This document shows positions 23,681 to 35,776 of a stretch of 64,000 nt of DNA, in pieces (the first letter of the stretch is position 1; the number at the start of each line of letters is the position of its first letter). The position numbers were made by a program, and so were the translations under genes. The notes beneath the pieces are model-generated. The model saw only the letters and a list, made by a program, of their open reading frames with translations. It had not been told where the DNA came from and did no database searches. Source of the stretch: Rhynochetos jubatus (taxonomy: Eukaryota; Chordata; Aves; Eurypygiformes; Rhynochetidae); the NCBI GenBank assembly GCA_027574665.1, contig CM050651.1:1985501-2049500 (forward strand). The letters are read 5' to 3'.

Positions 23681-26600
23681 TGTTTATGTACTTATCTGAG
23701 TATGTACTGGATGTTACTGAGTGATAAATACTGCAGCTTTAGTAGGTGGTGTTTTGATTAAGCTTTCAAAAAATTCAATACTCTTTTATTTTTCTAGCAG
23801 TTAAGCTGTCTTATGTGGTTTATAGCTTTATAATAACTCTTAACTTACTTTTCAAAGCATAATTTAGGTATTTACGGTGGAAAGTATCCCACAAAATATT
23901 TGAAAATAACTAAATTTAGTTTGCTGCAATCTTTCACTATTAACATTCTGCTATAGAATTGCTTATCTTTAGAGATTAAGACAGATTTGAACCACGTGTT
24001 AGGTAAGGAAACATCGGCTGGTATAAACTGGTGTAGCCTGCTGCTTTGCCGCTACATGATTATTGTCTACCAGTATAGCGGACTTTGAAATTTTCACTTC
24101 TAGGGAAACTATGTTTTTACTCGAAATAAAATATTAGATGACTTCCATCTCTGTTGTTATAATGGCTTATGGTGTTATAAATAATAACAGTAAACAATAG
24201 GATGCTAGGTAGCATATAAGGAATAGATATTTATAGGGAAGGGTCAGTTTCCCAAGATAATTTTTTACTTGGAAAACTTCTCTTTTGTCTTACTGTCATG
24301 TAGAAAGATGACAGTAGTTTTAAAATGTGAATATCGAGATTAGAGATGATGATCCAGTGGGTGAAACCACTAACAGATTTTTTTTCAAGAGGATTTATGG
24401 AAGATCTTCACATCTAGGAATTGCAAGGACAGGAGAAAATGCTGACTTTGAAGAACAAATAATTCCATACGGTAGATTAGCAAGGGGAGTTAGCAGATAT
24501 GCAGATGATATCTTTGAAGCTTTAAAAAGATTTGTGTTCCAAAAGGCACAACCAACTTAATTGGTTTTCTAGAACCTTTGACTCTTCTCAGTGTGGAACA
24601 GTGTGAAATAACAGACCATTCTAGTAAAATATATGAACATTATTGGAAAAAGGAAGAGAGGTCAAAGGGACATGTTAGAGCAAATGGAAAGAGATTTCCA
24701 AGTTGAAAAAAGGGTGAACGTTGAGAGGAGCTCAGTGATTCAATGTTTCAGGATAGTTCACTAAAGTTTGTAAGCTTTTAGACAAGCTCCAGTTCAGTAC
24801 AAGTATCTTCTTTTAGCAAGATAGCCCAGTGAGCAGATAAAATGGATTTTCAGGTGGGATATTGGTTAGGGTTTTTAGCAATTTAGAATAGCTGTTTATT
24901 TTTCCCCATCCTTCTTATTATTTTTTTTCCCCTCATCCACCTTAGAAGACAAGGAAACTCCAGTTTCTTAACCTTATGAGCAAAAAATGGGTTTACAATT
25001 GCTATGGATGACCTGCATCATCAGCCAAGTTCTTTTGAGATTTGTGAACAAATCTTGACTCTGTTAAGATTCATTTCTCTTATGTATTTGGAATTAGTAC
25101 CGCAAATTCAAGTGTTAGCTTTGTTTCATGCGGAACTAAAAAGTACTATATAAAAGCTAGGAATTTCCATTTATTTACTGTATGCTATTCATAGTGAATA
25201 GTATTTGAAAACACGTGGCAACATGTCTCCTCTTTCTTTACCAAAGGTAAAGGTCCACAGGTGAAGAATTCATTTGTTTGCTCAGCTTACAACCATACAC
25301 CATGGATTTTTTCTGCAGTCAATGGAGATCTATTCTACAGAATTTAAGCTTTTATTTCTTTCAAGGCTTCATAGCCTAAAGGGTCATGAGAAGAACTTTC
25401 CATAAATTAACTAAATGTAACTGATGTGATATTGTCCAGGAAGTAAAGTGTTTTGAACAATAAGGAAAAGCTTTGTGTGAACTATACTGGTTTATCACTG
25501 GTTTTTCAAGCCAGTCAACAGTATGAAGAAAATGTAGATATTAATTATTGTATTGGTGGCTCCAGCAGACAGAAGTAGGTATTGTGTCTCTCTGTTGACA
25601 CATCCTAGGGAAACGTTTCTGCCTGGGGAACACATAGTCCTTTCTCCATCTCCCCTTGGCCCTTTCCACCATACTTACACAGTGACCATACCACGAGAGG
25701 GGTGGAAGCAGAAGTTGCAAGAGGCAGTTGCCACCTAGTGGCCCTTTGGAAGCGCTCAATTTCTCAACAGATTGTTGTTGCTGCCAAGGCAAACATTGCC
25801 AACAGTGCTGGGATGTGCTGGCATTTGAAAAGCAGGACCACTCTGTACCTGTGAACATGTGATATAATGCCTATAACCCCATGTAGCCTTAAATTTGCTG
25901 AAAAGGGTCTGGTCTGCCAGAAAGCTAGCCGGAGTGCATGGCAGCAACTGCTGTAGCTAAAAACAGTGTGTGCATGTGTTTCCTGGACTCTACAGAGGCC
26001 AACCTCTAACAGACAACTAAAGCAATCTGCAGCAGAACAGAAACAGGATCGATTACTTCAAATAACACCATATCTTGTTTCTATCAATAGCATGATTAAG
26101 CTGGTAGGTTACTCTGAGGTAAAGATGACAAGTATTTCTTTTACAGTCTCTTGAAACAAGTAGGGGTTTTTTCCGTGCTGGTTTTGAGGAACATCAGGAC
26201 TCAATCACAAAACATAGTTGTTTGAATTACAAGTTCTGCTTTTGCTGCCAATTTTAGGAAGATTCCTTGATGCCATACTTCACCGTAGCATGAACATTTG
26301 GGGTTTTGTTGTAATATTTCCATCAGCAACCAAAAAGTGTGTTACATAAGTCTGAACATGCTGTAACAACTTCATTTTTAACCCATGTAAGAGCTTCTCT
26401 ACATGGAGAGGTTCAGAAAACTAAGGCAAAGCTATTAGACTTATATGCATAAATGAAAGAATTTTGCCACTTGTGTTCTCTTGCCTTCATTTGAGAAAAA
26501 AGTGACTTTAGCTCAGATTATTTCAGTAGCAACCTAAAAGTACGGTATACCTTTCCCTTCCAAGGGATTACAGGTAAAAATATGTACGTGCCAGGCAAAG

Positions 26601-26738
26601 CTTGTCATGTTTTGATAGGATGTCATCTTGGGAACTGCTGAAATCATTTAATTTTTATCATCGTATGCAAGATGCAGTCTCTTTCAGGGTTCAATATGAC
26701 CAGGTTTTTTATGTTTCAGGAGTTCCATTCTGTCCACA
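23681..26738. other. No named gene; contains an unexplained open frame at 24327-24560
   Basis: AT-rich DNA without an identified repeat. Apart from the frame described separately there is only a pair of mirrored short frames at 25541-25858, in a slightly GC-richer patch, which resemble nothing known. Confidence 0.45.
24327..24560 (+). other. Unexplained 77-codon open frame without an ATG
   Basis: A stop-to-stop frame whose peptide is balanced and looks protein-like: EIRDDDPVGETTNRFFFKR, then GIARTGENADFEEQIIPYG, then RGVSRYADDIFEALKRF. It has no in-frame ATG, the first codon taken being GTG, so if it is real it should be an internal exon, a retrocopy fragment or a decayed insert. No clean acceptor or donor brackets it: the upstream AG nearest the start is followed by a stop in this frame. 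I do not recognise the family. Confidence 0.3.
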
Positions 26739-27200
26739 TGTCATGGTTTAATCCCAGTTGGTAACCAAGCACCACACAGCTGCTCGGCCACCCTTGCCCC
26801 TTCCCCAGTGGGATGGGGTAGAGAATTGGAAGGACAAAAGTAAGAAACCTCTTGGATTGAGACAAGAACAGTGTAATGATTGAAATAAAATAATAATAAT
26901 GATAAGAAGAAGAAATTAATAAAAAGGAAAACAACTAAAAGAGTGAGAGAAGCAAAACCCAGGAAAAAACAGTAATGCAATCCCTCACCACCGCCAATCT
27001 ATGCCAAGCCAGTCCCCAAGCAGCGCGTTACTTCCATAATCCAAATCCAGCAAGTTTGGTTGTTCTGTGGCATACGTTATATTCCATTAGGCCTGTATGT
27101 TTGTCCATTTGCAGCCTCTGGGAAGCAACATTAGCTTCAAGCACTGAAACGGTGACAAACTGCCGTGCAAAGGACAGTTTCCTCAATCTGAGCCAGCACT
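26739..27200. mobile_element. Avian endogenous retrovirus LTR relic (probable solo LTR)
   Basis: It starts TGTCATGGTTTAATCCCAG, followed by AACCAAGCACCACACAGCTGC, GTGGGATGGGGTAGAGAATT, the A-rich AATAATAATGATAAG stretch and CTCACCACCGCCAATCTATG. These are the usual opening modules of a widespread neoavian LTR family, recognised from memory. After about 27030 the match weakens and the right end, placed near GAGCCAGCAC, is a guess. No viral internal region lies on either side. Divergence suggests an old insertion, broken and silent. Confidence 0.72.
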
Positions 27201-27659
27201 GTTCCATCTGCTATTTAGCAGGAGTTCATGGAAAAGTAGCCAGCCCAAATACTCTATTAGAAATGGAAATTATTTCATTTATGCATAAAACTACATTAGC
27301 CTAATATAGCAGAACCCTTATTGTTCAACTAGGTGGAGCATTTGTTTAGTGGTGAATCACAGAAGTAGCTTCATTTTTAGCCAAAGGGCACAAGTTGCAT
27401 GCAATCGTTGGTCTTCCCCAACTATGATCATTGCTTTATCGAACCATGTTACTTTGGTGAGCTCAATGCAGAACTTTAGAATGGCAGAATTTCTTAAAGC
27501 TCAATTTTATAGCTAATCTGTGATAATTATCACTTAAGTTGATAGAAGAGGAGGGTGAGAAGGCAAAAGGTTTAATTACTGCTGTGGCCAGAGCACTGTA
27601 TCCTCATCAGATAAAGTGCTGTATAATTTGTTTGTAGAGTTTTACCTTGTAATATCTCT
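27201..27659. other. No recognisable feature
   Basis: AT-rich spacer between the LTR relic and the TAAT-dense block. Confidence 0.4.
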
Positions 27660-28010
27660 AACGGTGTGATATCCCTAACTAGTTTTCCATGTATGTTTGC
27701 AAATTTCATTGTTAATAACAATCCTAATATGGTATTCATTAGCCTGTTAATTACACTGTCATTTAGAAACCCTTGCTTCCAATTAGCTTTAATGACAACA
27801 TCGGAGTTATTTTTCTGTGCTGCCATTTTTGTGCAACTCTTTCCCATTTAAACTGCCTGCTGTTCTATCTTAATTAAATTTAATAACAGTAGTGGTAGTT
27901 TATAGGGGACTTTTTAACCTCATTTAATGTCAGAGCATTTATACTAGTTTGAAGTAGGCACTGAATATGTTTGCATTAATCCAATTACTTTGAAAAGGAG
28001 AAAACTTCAC
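27660..28010. promoter_or_regulatory. Candidate conserved non-coding element (homeodomain-site-dense)
   Basis: Within 350 bases there is an unusual clustering of TAAT/ATTA cores (TTGTTAATAACAATCC, GTATTCATTAGCC, TGTTAATTACAC, CCAATTAGCTTTAATGAC, TTAATTAAATTTAATAAC, CATTAATCCAATTAC), without simple-repeat character. Such composition is common in vertebrate developmental enhancers. A 91-codon minus frame overlaps it but looks incidental. Conservation cannot be assessed from one sequence, so this is a composition-based suggestion. Confidence 0.3.
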
Positions 28011-28423
28011 TTGTTTCTGATGATTTTAATTAAGGCAAAATCCCCCTGAAAGGTCAAACACCCTACCTGTGCAAATATGTAGAAACATTAGGATTTTTGC
28101 TAAGTACACTGAAGCCACAGTGAAAAATCAACAATACAAAGGAGGAGGGCATAACTTTTTAGCAGGAGAAAAGGGTGAAAAAGCTGTCAATGTCATTAGC
28201 AACTCAGTAGTGCTGTTCAGATGGAACTTCACATAGGGAATGGTTGCAGTATTTTTTAGCTTGGGAAAGCTTCACAGGACCTGAATAATATACTTAGCAT
28301 TATACAGCACCCTTGAAGATGCACAGCGAGACTAGAATCATGGCTCTCATTAAAAATAATTATCTTTTTAGCCCACACAAATTTAAAGCGCTTTGAAGAA
28401 TCTCTCCATGAGGTTATAGCAAA

Positions 28424-28665
28424 TCATAGAAAAGTGAGATTCTAAAAGACATGCTAGAGGTCACTTAGTCCATTCTCCTCCTCAAACAGGCTGTCTCAAC
28501 CAATAGCATTGCTGGAGAACAGTTTGTCAGACCTTACAGTCCTACTTTAATAAAGATTTCACAGCTTCTTTGGTGGACTCCGAATGCTAGTCAAATTGCT
28601 GTGATGAATATTGCTCCAATATTGACTGTCTCTGTGAACCTGGAGATGATTGCAGACACCTTTAT
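28424..28665 (-). mobile_element. Old CR1 LINE 3' fragment
   Basis: On the plus strand AATCATAGAAAAGTGAG ... CTAGAGGTCACTTAGTCCAT ... CTCCTCAAACAGG ... GCTGGAGAAC follows the reverse complement of an older CR1 3' end ('AATCATAGAAT ... GAGGTCATCTAGTCCA ...'). The match decays towards the right, so that boundary is approximate. Confidence 0.58.
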
Positions 28666-29275
28666 CCTAGACTGTTTATTTGACTTTAGAGAGGTAGTAA
28701 GCCTGACTATGATCTAGAAAAGCCTATGGGCTCTCTCAGGTTGTTTTATATGCGGAGACTGATGAAGGAGAAATAGGAGGCATCCCAGCAATCTGACAAA
28801 GGTAGCTGCCAGGATGGCATGCTGAGCTTGGGAGATGCAGCAAAAGTAAAGGAGGGATGCAATTTCACAGTTGGAGGTGAGAGGGAAAGGCCAGCTCTAA
28901 GCACAAGACAAGTCGCAGGCAGCAATGGTGGGCTGTGCTGGGAAGAATCTCTGGCTGCAAAGCAGAAGTGGGAGCTGAAGGAGCAAAATCCTTGACAGCC
29001 TCATAGGGTTATTGTCCCATGACTGGCGAGTAAAGTAAGATAACCCCAAAGTGGTAAAGAGACTGAGGCAGAAAACTGTCTCTAGGGACTCCTATCTCTG
29101 TAGCAGATGCAAATCTCAGAGCTTTTAGGGGAGAGAAGAGGAAGACAGGTCCTGCTTGGATATTGCTGACCTCTCTACTACACACCACAAAAGTGTAACA
29201 GGTGTGCTTAGCTTGCTGACTTCCATATGTCTTGCTGTTAGGCTCATACGTCACCCTTAGATCTGGTTAACAGTT
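28666..29275. other. No recognisable feature
   Basis: Slightly purine-rich unique-looking sequence; the 81-codon minus frame at 29009-29254 has no recognisable family. Confidence 0.45.
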
Positions 29276-29437
29276 CCATAGACTCATAGAATCATTTAGG
29301 TTGGAAAAGACCTTTAAGATTATCAAGTCCAACTGTTAACCTGACACTGCCAAGTCCACTACTAAACCATATCCTTAAGCACCACATCTACAGTTCCTGC
29401 TGGCCACACTATTTCTGATACAAGCCAGGATGCTATT
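29276..29437 (-). mobile_element. CR1 LINE fragment with internal deletion
   Basis: On the plus strand it starts CATAGACTCATAGAATC and TTTAGGTTGGAAAAGACC, the CR1 3' end in reverse, and continues to CACCACATCTACA. It then jumps directly to CTGCTGGCCACACTATTTC, which encodes the reverse-transcriptase C-terminal residues [11 protein letters not shown] on the minus strand. About 400 bases of the consensus are therefore missing at the join near 29394-29398. Confidence 0.88.
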
Positions 29438-29977
29438 TTCAATGATATTGAAGCCCTGACTAGGTCTCCTTGGTACAAGATACGAATAACACGTTGGAGT
29501 TGTATATGCTGTAATATTTCTAGAAGGTTAGTTAAAGTAACTTCAGTGGGTTACATACAAAAGTAAGATTTCCCTTTGACCAAAGCGCTTAATATTTATG
29601 ACCTCTTAGGATTGTTTCTGGGATGAAAACTGATGACACAAATGTAGACTTTACCTGGATGCATCTGCATTAGATAAACCAATTGACATCAAAGTTCTGT
29701 TTCTCTAAACATACACAACATCTCTTTTCCTGATATGCCATGCCACAAACACTCTGTCTTACAAGTCTCGCCAGGTGTCTGGCTTCTTCTCAGCTTCACA
29801 CGTTTAATTAATTTCCTGCTTGGTTGAAAACTAATAGCTTACTCCTGTGTTTGCAGCTTGTGTATCTTAGCTGTGATGGGTTAAGTACCATGCATCTGGG
29901 TTCCATTGTTTACAGCTGCTTCTGTTACTGACGGACCTTGCTATCTGCACTCACTGAATTGGAAAGAGTGTTTTGTA
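29438..29977. other. No recognisable feature
   Basis: AT-rich spacer before the 76-bp direct repeat; no repeat or exon recognised. Confidence 0.45.
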
Positions 29978-30053
29978 CTACTCTGCTTTCAGGTAAAGCT
30001 GTTACTCTTCAAGAACATAAAGCACTCCCACTAATAGAAGAAGCAACTTAGTG
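29978..30053 (+). repeat. 76-bp direct repeat, left copy
   Basis: Begins CTACTCTGCTTTCAGG and ends GAAGCAACTTAGTG. It is identical over all 76 bases to 31005-31080, and the two copies bracket the duplicated 951-bp segment. It behaves like a long target-site duplication. The sequence resembles no transposon terminus. Confidence 0.95.
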
Positions 30054-31005
30054 AAATACTAATGTTAATTTTTTGATTCAGCAGGGGAAACCACCTAGTG
30101 ACATTGACTGCAGTACTTTTATCACTGCACCTACTCCTATTGTTCTTTGTTGTTTTGCTAGAATTTTTTTAATGTACCTTCTTGCCTGTTCCTTTAATAT
30201 CTGAGGCTGTTCACAACACATATTTCTACTACCTTTGAAACTGTTGTAAAGCCATATGCTACAAAGTCAGAGTGATAAGACAAATGGAGACAACTTTGGG
30301 CAATATACAGCCAGCTGGCTAAAAAAGATTTTAGGAAATACATCTTCTTGCTTGAAAAAGAAAGGGGGGGGGGGGGGGGAAGTCAGGGGGAAAAAAAAAA
30401 AGAAAAAGCTTAATGGCAAGTATGTGAAAGCATTTAAAATGCCTGTGTGTATTAAAAGCAGAATTATTGCTTAGCTTACTCTCTGTGATTCCCAGCTCAG
30501 AACTTGATTCCAAATACCCTGCTTTAATACTAACCAAATATAGATATCCTGTGAATGATCTTGGGGTCACTGAAGTAACAGGTCTTTTTTTTTTTTTTTT
30601 TCTTCTTTCTTTTTTACTGTCTTCAGTGATCTTTGATATGAGGTCCTATTTTCCATTTTGCTTAATGTTCCTTATTTCCTTGGACATCCTAATAGAATTT
30701 TCTTCTTGTGCAATATTTACTGAATGCAGCCATAAGAGGTGTGTAGCCTTTTGTGAGAAAAGTTGGGTTTTTTTACTGCTTCTAGATACTTTTTAAGTTT
30801 TATGGTAATATCTTCATGTATTTTTTCATAACTTGTAAAATTAGAAGAACTCTTCTGTCTAAATGCAGGCACAGAAACTGTCTGTCACTGATAAGCTGCT
30901 TGTTATCTTCTAGCTACAACAAACACTGTCTTGATTTTGTTTTCCATAGTCTTTCCAGCTGACTGGTTCTAAATTTCTGTGCAATGACACTCCATGATCA
31001 CCTGC
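30053..31005 (+). repeat. Inserted copy of a 0.95-kb duplicated segment
   Basis: Nearly identical in the same orientation to 35777-36728: I count about seven substitutions outside homopolymers, plus length changes in G, A and T runs. The most visible difference is a 16-base G run at 30364-30379 where the other copy has GGGGTGGG. No terminal inverted repeats, poly-A tail, LTR or coding frame of a known transposon is present. The flanking 76-bp repeats mark this copy as the new one and the 35.8-kb copy as the probable source. Confidence 0.93.
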
Positions 31006-31080
31006 TACTCTGCTTTCAGGTAAAGCTGTTACTCTTCAAGAACATAAAGCACTCCCACTAATAGAAGAAGCAACTTAGTG
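31005..31080 (+). repeat. 76-bp direct repeat, right copy
   Basis: Exact copy of 29978-30053. It overlaps the inserted segment by one shared base at each side, so the junctions carry at most single-base microhomology. Downstream sequence (GGGTAACAAG) is presumably the original continuation of the target site. Confidence 0.95.
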
Positions 31081-32702
31081 GGGTAACAAGAATTTTTCAC
31101 TATGTAGGTCTGAATGTAGGATGTATCCTTTCTCTTCAGCTGAAGTTCTCCCATCTGATTTTTTTTTTTCCCCGTAAGTAACTTGCTGAAAACCACAGGA
31201 AAATGGATTACTGCTTTTTTTGCTTTCTATAAAATTGAAGCTATGGGAATAGTTTGTCTGTACACATTTAGTATTTTGCACAGTGTAGGGCCAGCTGGTA
31301 TGCAGGAGGTCTCTGGAGAGACGTCCTTACCCTAAAGTAGCAGAGCCTTGTCAGGGCCATAATTCTTTCTGGCCCAAGCTATAGCACCATGTACAGATGG
31401 GGCAGGATGTAGGATAGGCGATGCTGTTAGAGTACCAGGCTACACAGGAGTGACCAGATGCAAAGAGACCATCCCGAACCACCCAACAGGATATTTTGTT
31501 GGTATGCTTTCCACCATTAGTTTCAGTAGATACCTCAGTGCACGCTGTTGTATCTGTATGGTGACCAGCTCTTCTTCTAATGCTGATGGACACTGATCCC
31601 ATTATTAGATCACAAAATTTTAAGTAAGAGGTACATCTCTGCTTTTATAGAGTGCATATAACAGCTGAGATAATTTGGATGACCACCACAAAAACAAAAA
31701 AAAAAAAAAAAAAACCAAACAAAACAAAAAACCAGTTTTAGCTATTAAGGCTGTAGGAATAACTTAAGATTGTATTACCTGAAAGTAAAATGGAATTGGT
31801 AGATGATAAGGAGAGCATCTCCTAAGTGTAATACCTTGTAGTCCTTGCATGAAGTTATGCCTTCCTTTTTATCTGCCTGAAAACAGGCAAAGGAAAAAAT
31901 GCTGAAAGAGGCGAGGTGTCCTAGACACTAATGTTACTGGCTGTTATACAAAGGAGGCTGACTATTCACTTTGACAGTTAAGTAGGCAAGACTCAAGAAC
32001 ATGGCTGTTTGGTGCAAATGCAGATCCCTGCACTAAGTGACTAATGTACCAGACAGAATTATTCTATTGCTCTCCCTGGGCTCATTTTGTCTGGCTGGGA
32101 AGCTAGCACAGCTGCATCACTGCTGTTAGCTTGTGAAGGCCAGCTGAAGTATCATTCCTCCATATTCTTTTCTACAGGAAGTTGTCCTGTCTGTCTGCTA
32201 AAAGTTGAGCTGAGCATTCATGTGTGTCCTCACTCCTCTGCAGTGACTGTGCAGAGATCTGAGATGGTGAAAATTAGGAGTCTGACTTACACCTAGCCCA
32301 GTTGTCCACAACTAACATTGTGAATATCCTTTCTATGCCTACCTGTGCAGCTGCAGCAGGCAAACAGTATTAAAAGACAGATATATTACTCCCCTGCACT
32401 TCCAGCCCTATCCTTAAACAGGCTTGCCTGTGACTTTGTTCCTGCTGCTTGCTCTGTGTTTTCTATTAGTTCTGTATCTGTTTCCATTTCAGTAGACTTT
32501 TCTTCCCAAGCTCTTGGCTTACTAATCTTTTGATCTACTCTTTACATAAAATATTAATTGTGATCCTATTTTTTCTTGACAGAAATATCCACCTTCCTCC
32601 AGTGCCTCTTCCCTGTAGGTCTTTCATGTTACAGCACTGAGGCTGTTTTTTTACCTTCAGGTATTGTAATAAAGGTGTATCTGCAGTAGGTCCTGTGAAT
32701 AA
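31081..32702. other. No recognisable gene
   Basis: Contains an A-rich tract at about 31689-31714 and a T run near 31160. Open frames are short and unlike known proteins. Confidence 0.5.
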
Positions 32703-33030
32703 TCATAGAATCGTTTAGGTTGGAAAATATCTTTAATATCATTGAGTTCACCTATTAATCTAGCACTGCCAAGTTCACCAATAAATCTACATGTCTTTTA
32801 AATGCCTTCAGGGATGGTGACTCAACCACCTCCCTGGGCAGCCTGTTCCAGTGCCTGACAGCCCTTTCTGTGAAATTTTTTTTCCTAATATCCAATCTAA
32901 ACCTCCCCTGGCACCTTTTTCTCTTGTTCTGTCATTTGATAGTTGGAAAAAGAGACACACACCAAGCTAGTTACAACCTCCTTTTAGGATAAGGTCTCCC
33001 CAGAGTCTCCTCCAGACTATGAACAGCCTG
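32703..33030 (-). mobile_element. CR1 LINE 3' fragment
   Basis: On the plus strand it starts AATCATAGAATCGTTTAGG and runs through CTAGCACTGCCAAG, CATGTCTTTTAAATGCC, GGTGACTCAACCACCTCCC, GGCAGCCTGTTCCAGTGCC and CCAATCTAAACCTCCCCTGG, the reverse complement of the CR1 3' UTR and ORF2 end. Past about 32930 the match becomes ragged. It is a 5'-truncated dead copy. Confidence 0.93.
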
Positions 33031-35776
33031 GCAAAGAAGCCCCACATCATCTCAGAGGCACATGTGGAAAAAGTATCCTAAATGACTCTGTGCCTTGTTG
33101 CCTATTTACCACATCAGTTGGGACACGTACATTGCCAAAGAAAGGGGGGAATTTTAAGACATATGTAAGAGTTAATACATGCTTTCCCTGGCAAAGGCTC
33201 ATGAGGAATAGCTTTGTCTGCAGCCATTTCTCGGTGTGCTCATAGGTGCAGCAGGCATCTTGTAAAGTTGAGTGCCTTCAAGAGGCAGATGGGATTGCAG
33301 AAGCCTTTCGTGGGATCTGGAGACAAGAATGTGCTTTTAGGCACATTGAAATGAAGAGTAGCTGTGAGAGGCAAATAGAAACTAGGATGATATTTAAATA
33401 ATAGGAACAATAAAAATAATCCTCAGTGCAGCTGAAAAGCAAATAAAAAGGACATTTCAGGATTACAAATGACAGGAAGACAGAAAGGTGGATCAAGGAT
33501 TGATAAAAAAGCAGACAGAAAAGAAACTCCTGCAATATAATGTCAGTTTGATATATATGTATCTCTTAAGTTTTCCTGAATTCAATAGCAAGAAATAGAA
33601 TAGTTTGAACCTCACTAGTTTTACAAACAAGTTTTATTTCTCAAAACTTCAAAAACAAAATGTGAAGATGGATCACTTGCATGTCTGGTGACACTAACTC
33701 TTTCTTGTAAGATTTTTTTTTTTTTTTTTTTTTTTTGTCTAGCTTTAGGAATCCTCTGGCATTTGTTACCCAACTTTCAAGATTACTTCTCAGATAGATT
33801 TTTTTTTTTTTTTTTCTTTTATAACCAAAAAGAAATATGAGTGCACAGGAAGCATAGCTTGACAGCGAACAGAGTTGAAGAAGTTTTCACAGTTTGCAGC
33901 AGAAATTTAAACATTTTCTAGTTGAGGTCCAGTCCACAGAACACTGGAGAGTGAAACAGCTGCAGTCAGGGGAGGCAAGCAAAGGACTGGACAGTAAATA
34001 CTTCATGTGGGAAATCCTTCCTGGACAACGCAATTTATTTGTGAAATTTACTGTATTGCCCCTTCTCTTCCATTCCTGTTTCTTAATGCAGAGTGTGCCC
34101 AGAAGAAGCATTATTTAATAGATCATTTAAATGGGTATTTAGAGCATAATTTGGAGGTCACATAGACTATATGCTCTTTCAGACAGACTCATTAAGGGAA
34201 CTGACACTTTGAAAAACAGGTATTTCAAGGTGTTAAGTAACCTAAATTCCAGTTAATTATATGATAGCCAAGGACAACCACTTTTTTGCCATTTGGGCTC
34301 CTCTTCTCAGCACTATGCTCTGTTCAAATCCACAGCCTTCAGCACTCCAGAGTTTGAATAATTACATCCTTCCTTTCAATAAAACCCAGAGTGTCACTCA
34401 TTCCTTTTAAAAGTTAGTTGCTTGGCATCCCTGTAAATGCTGTAGTTCCAGATGCGGAGTACAGTGTGAGTCCCCAGTTGAATTTCTAGGCCTCTGATTT
34501 ACTGTGCCTAGTGCCTTGGCTTTGAGCTGCTTTGAGATCAAGGTGACACTTTTCCTTGTGAGGCTGTTCCTACATGATTATATCCTTTTTTAGAAGGTGG
34601 ATGTATAACCACAGCCAGACATAATAAACCTCATGAAATGTTTTAACCGGTAAACTGGGTCCAAAGTTGCTTAAGACTCTTGCCCGAGGAAGGAAAAGTC
34701 TACCTGAATTACAACGGGTTGCTCCCAATTTCACGCCTGTGCTGCCTACAGCTCTTGCCACACACTGAGGAGGGCATGCTTAGCTTGTTTTCAACTGGCC
34801 AGAGGAAGAACAGCAAAGAAAACCTGAGCTGCTCAGATGCCTGGGTTTGAGCTCAAATGTTCTATTTCAAAAGAATGAGGTTAATGCAGTGTCTTGCAGA
34901 GACCTGGGTTTTGTGGTGTATGAATGTGCTGTTCTTAGATGGAGACTTTGCATCTTGTTTGTGAAATCTGGCTAGGCTCAGATAGGGAACTAGGAATGGC
35001 AGTTTGATGTATGTCTAGAAGTCTAACTGCAAATACCTGAAAAAATGTAAGGTCTAGTCAAGAAAAGAGGGACGTATGAAGTTTAGTGTTTAAAATACTG
35101 GTTAGCAGCAACATGCCTGCAGGGGGAAAGAATGGGGTGATGTATTAATTACAGCTTTGGGCATAAACACATTGCAGTATCATTTTTGTTCATATTAGCC
35201 TTCTCTTGGATCTAGCTTCATAAATACAAGAGCAGTAGGGAGTAAATAAAGTCATATTGTTTAGGCCAGTATTGCACTGACAACAGAGCTCAAGAAAATA
35301 TGCTGACAATTCACAGTACAGAGGAAAAATTTGAAGACAAGAGATATAATGCTAAGGTTTTTAGGTTCTTTTAAAATTTCAATCTTGTTTTTATATGTAT
35401 TAAGGGGAGTTTCTCAACTTCCGTGGAAGGAAATTTTTCTTTGCATACCACTGAATTAATCCAGGTGATTGTTTCTATAGTGCCTCAAGATGACTGAAAC
35501 CTGGGAGCCGTAACTTTCTTTAAAAAACAGAAGTTAACTTGATAATGAATCAAACTGTGGACATTGCCTGTCCATCTCTAGCAGCCTGCCTCCTTTGACT
35601 TGCTGAGTTGCTGGTCTGGTTTGGTGTTTTTTTATTATTTTATTGTGGTTTCTCTCTCCTATATTTTAATTTCTTTCAGTTATGAAGCTATTTCCTAGAG
35701 ATTCTGACTGGCTCATTTAGACTTCAAAAAAAACAGTGATTGTTCAAATCCAATAATTCTGGAACTTTCCAGTGCA
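33031..35776. other. No recognisable gene; long T runs
   Basis: Includes a 24-base T run at 33713-33736 and another at about 33801-33816. No repeat family or exon was recognised. Two mirrored 74-codon frames at 33887-34118 are shadows of one another. Confidence 0.5.
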
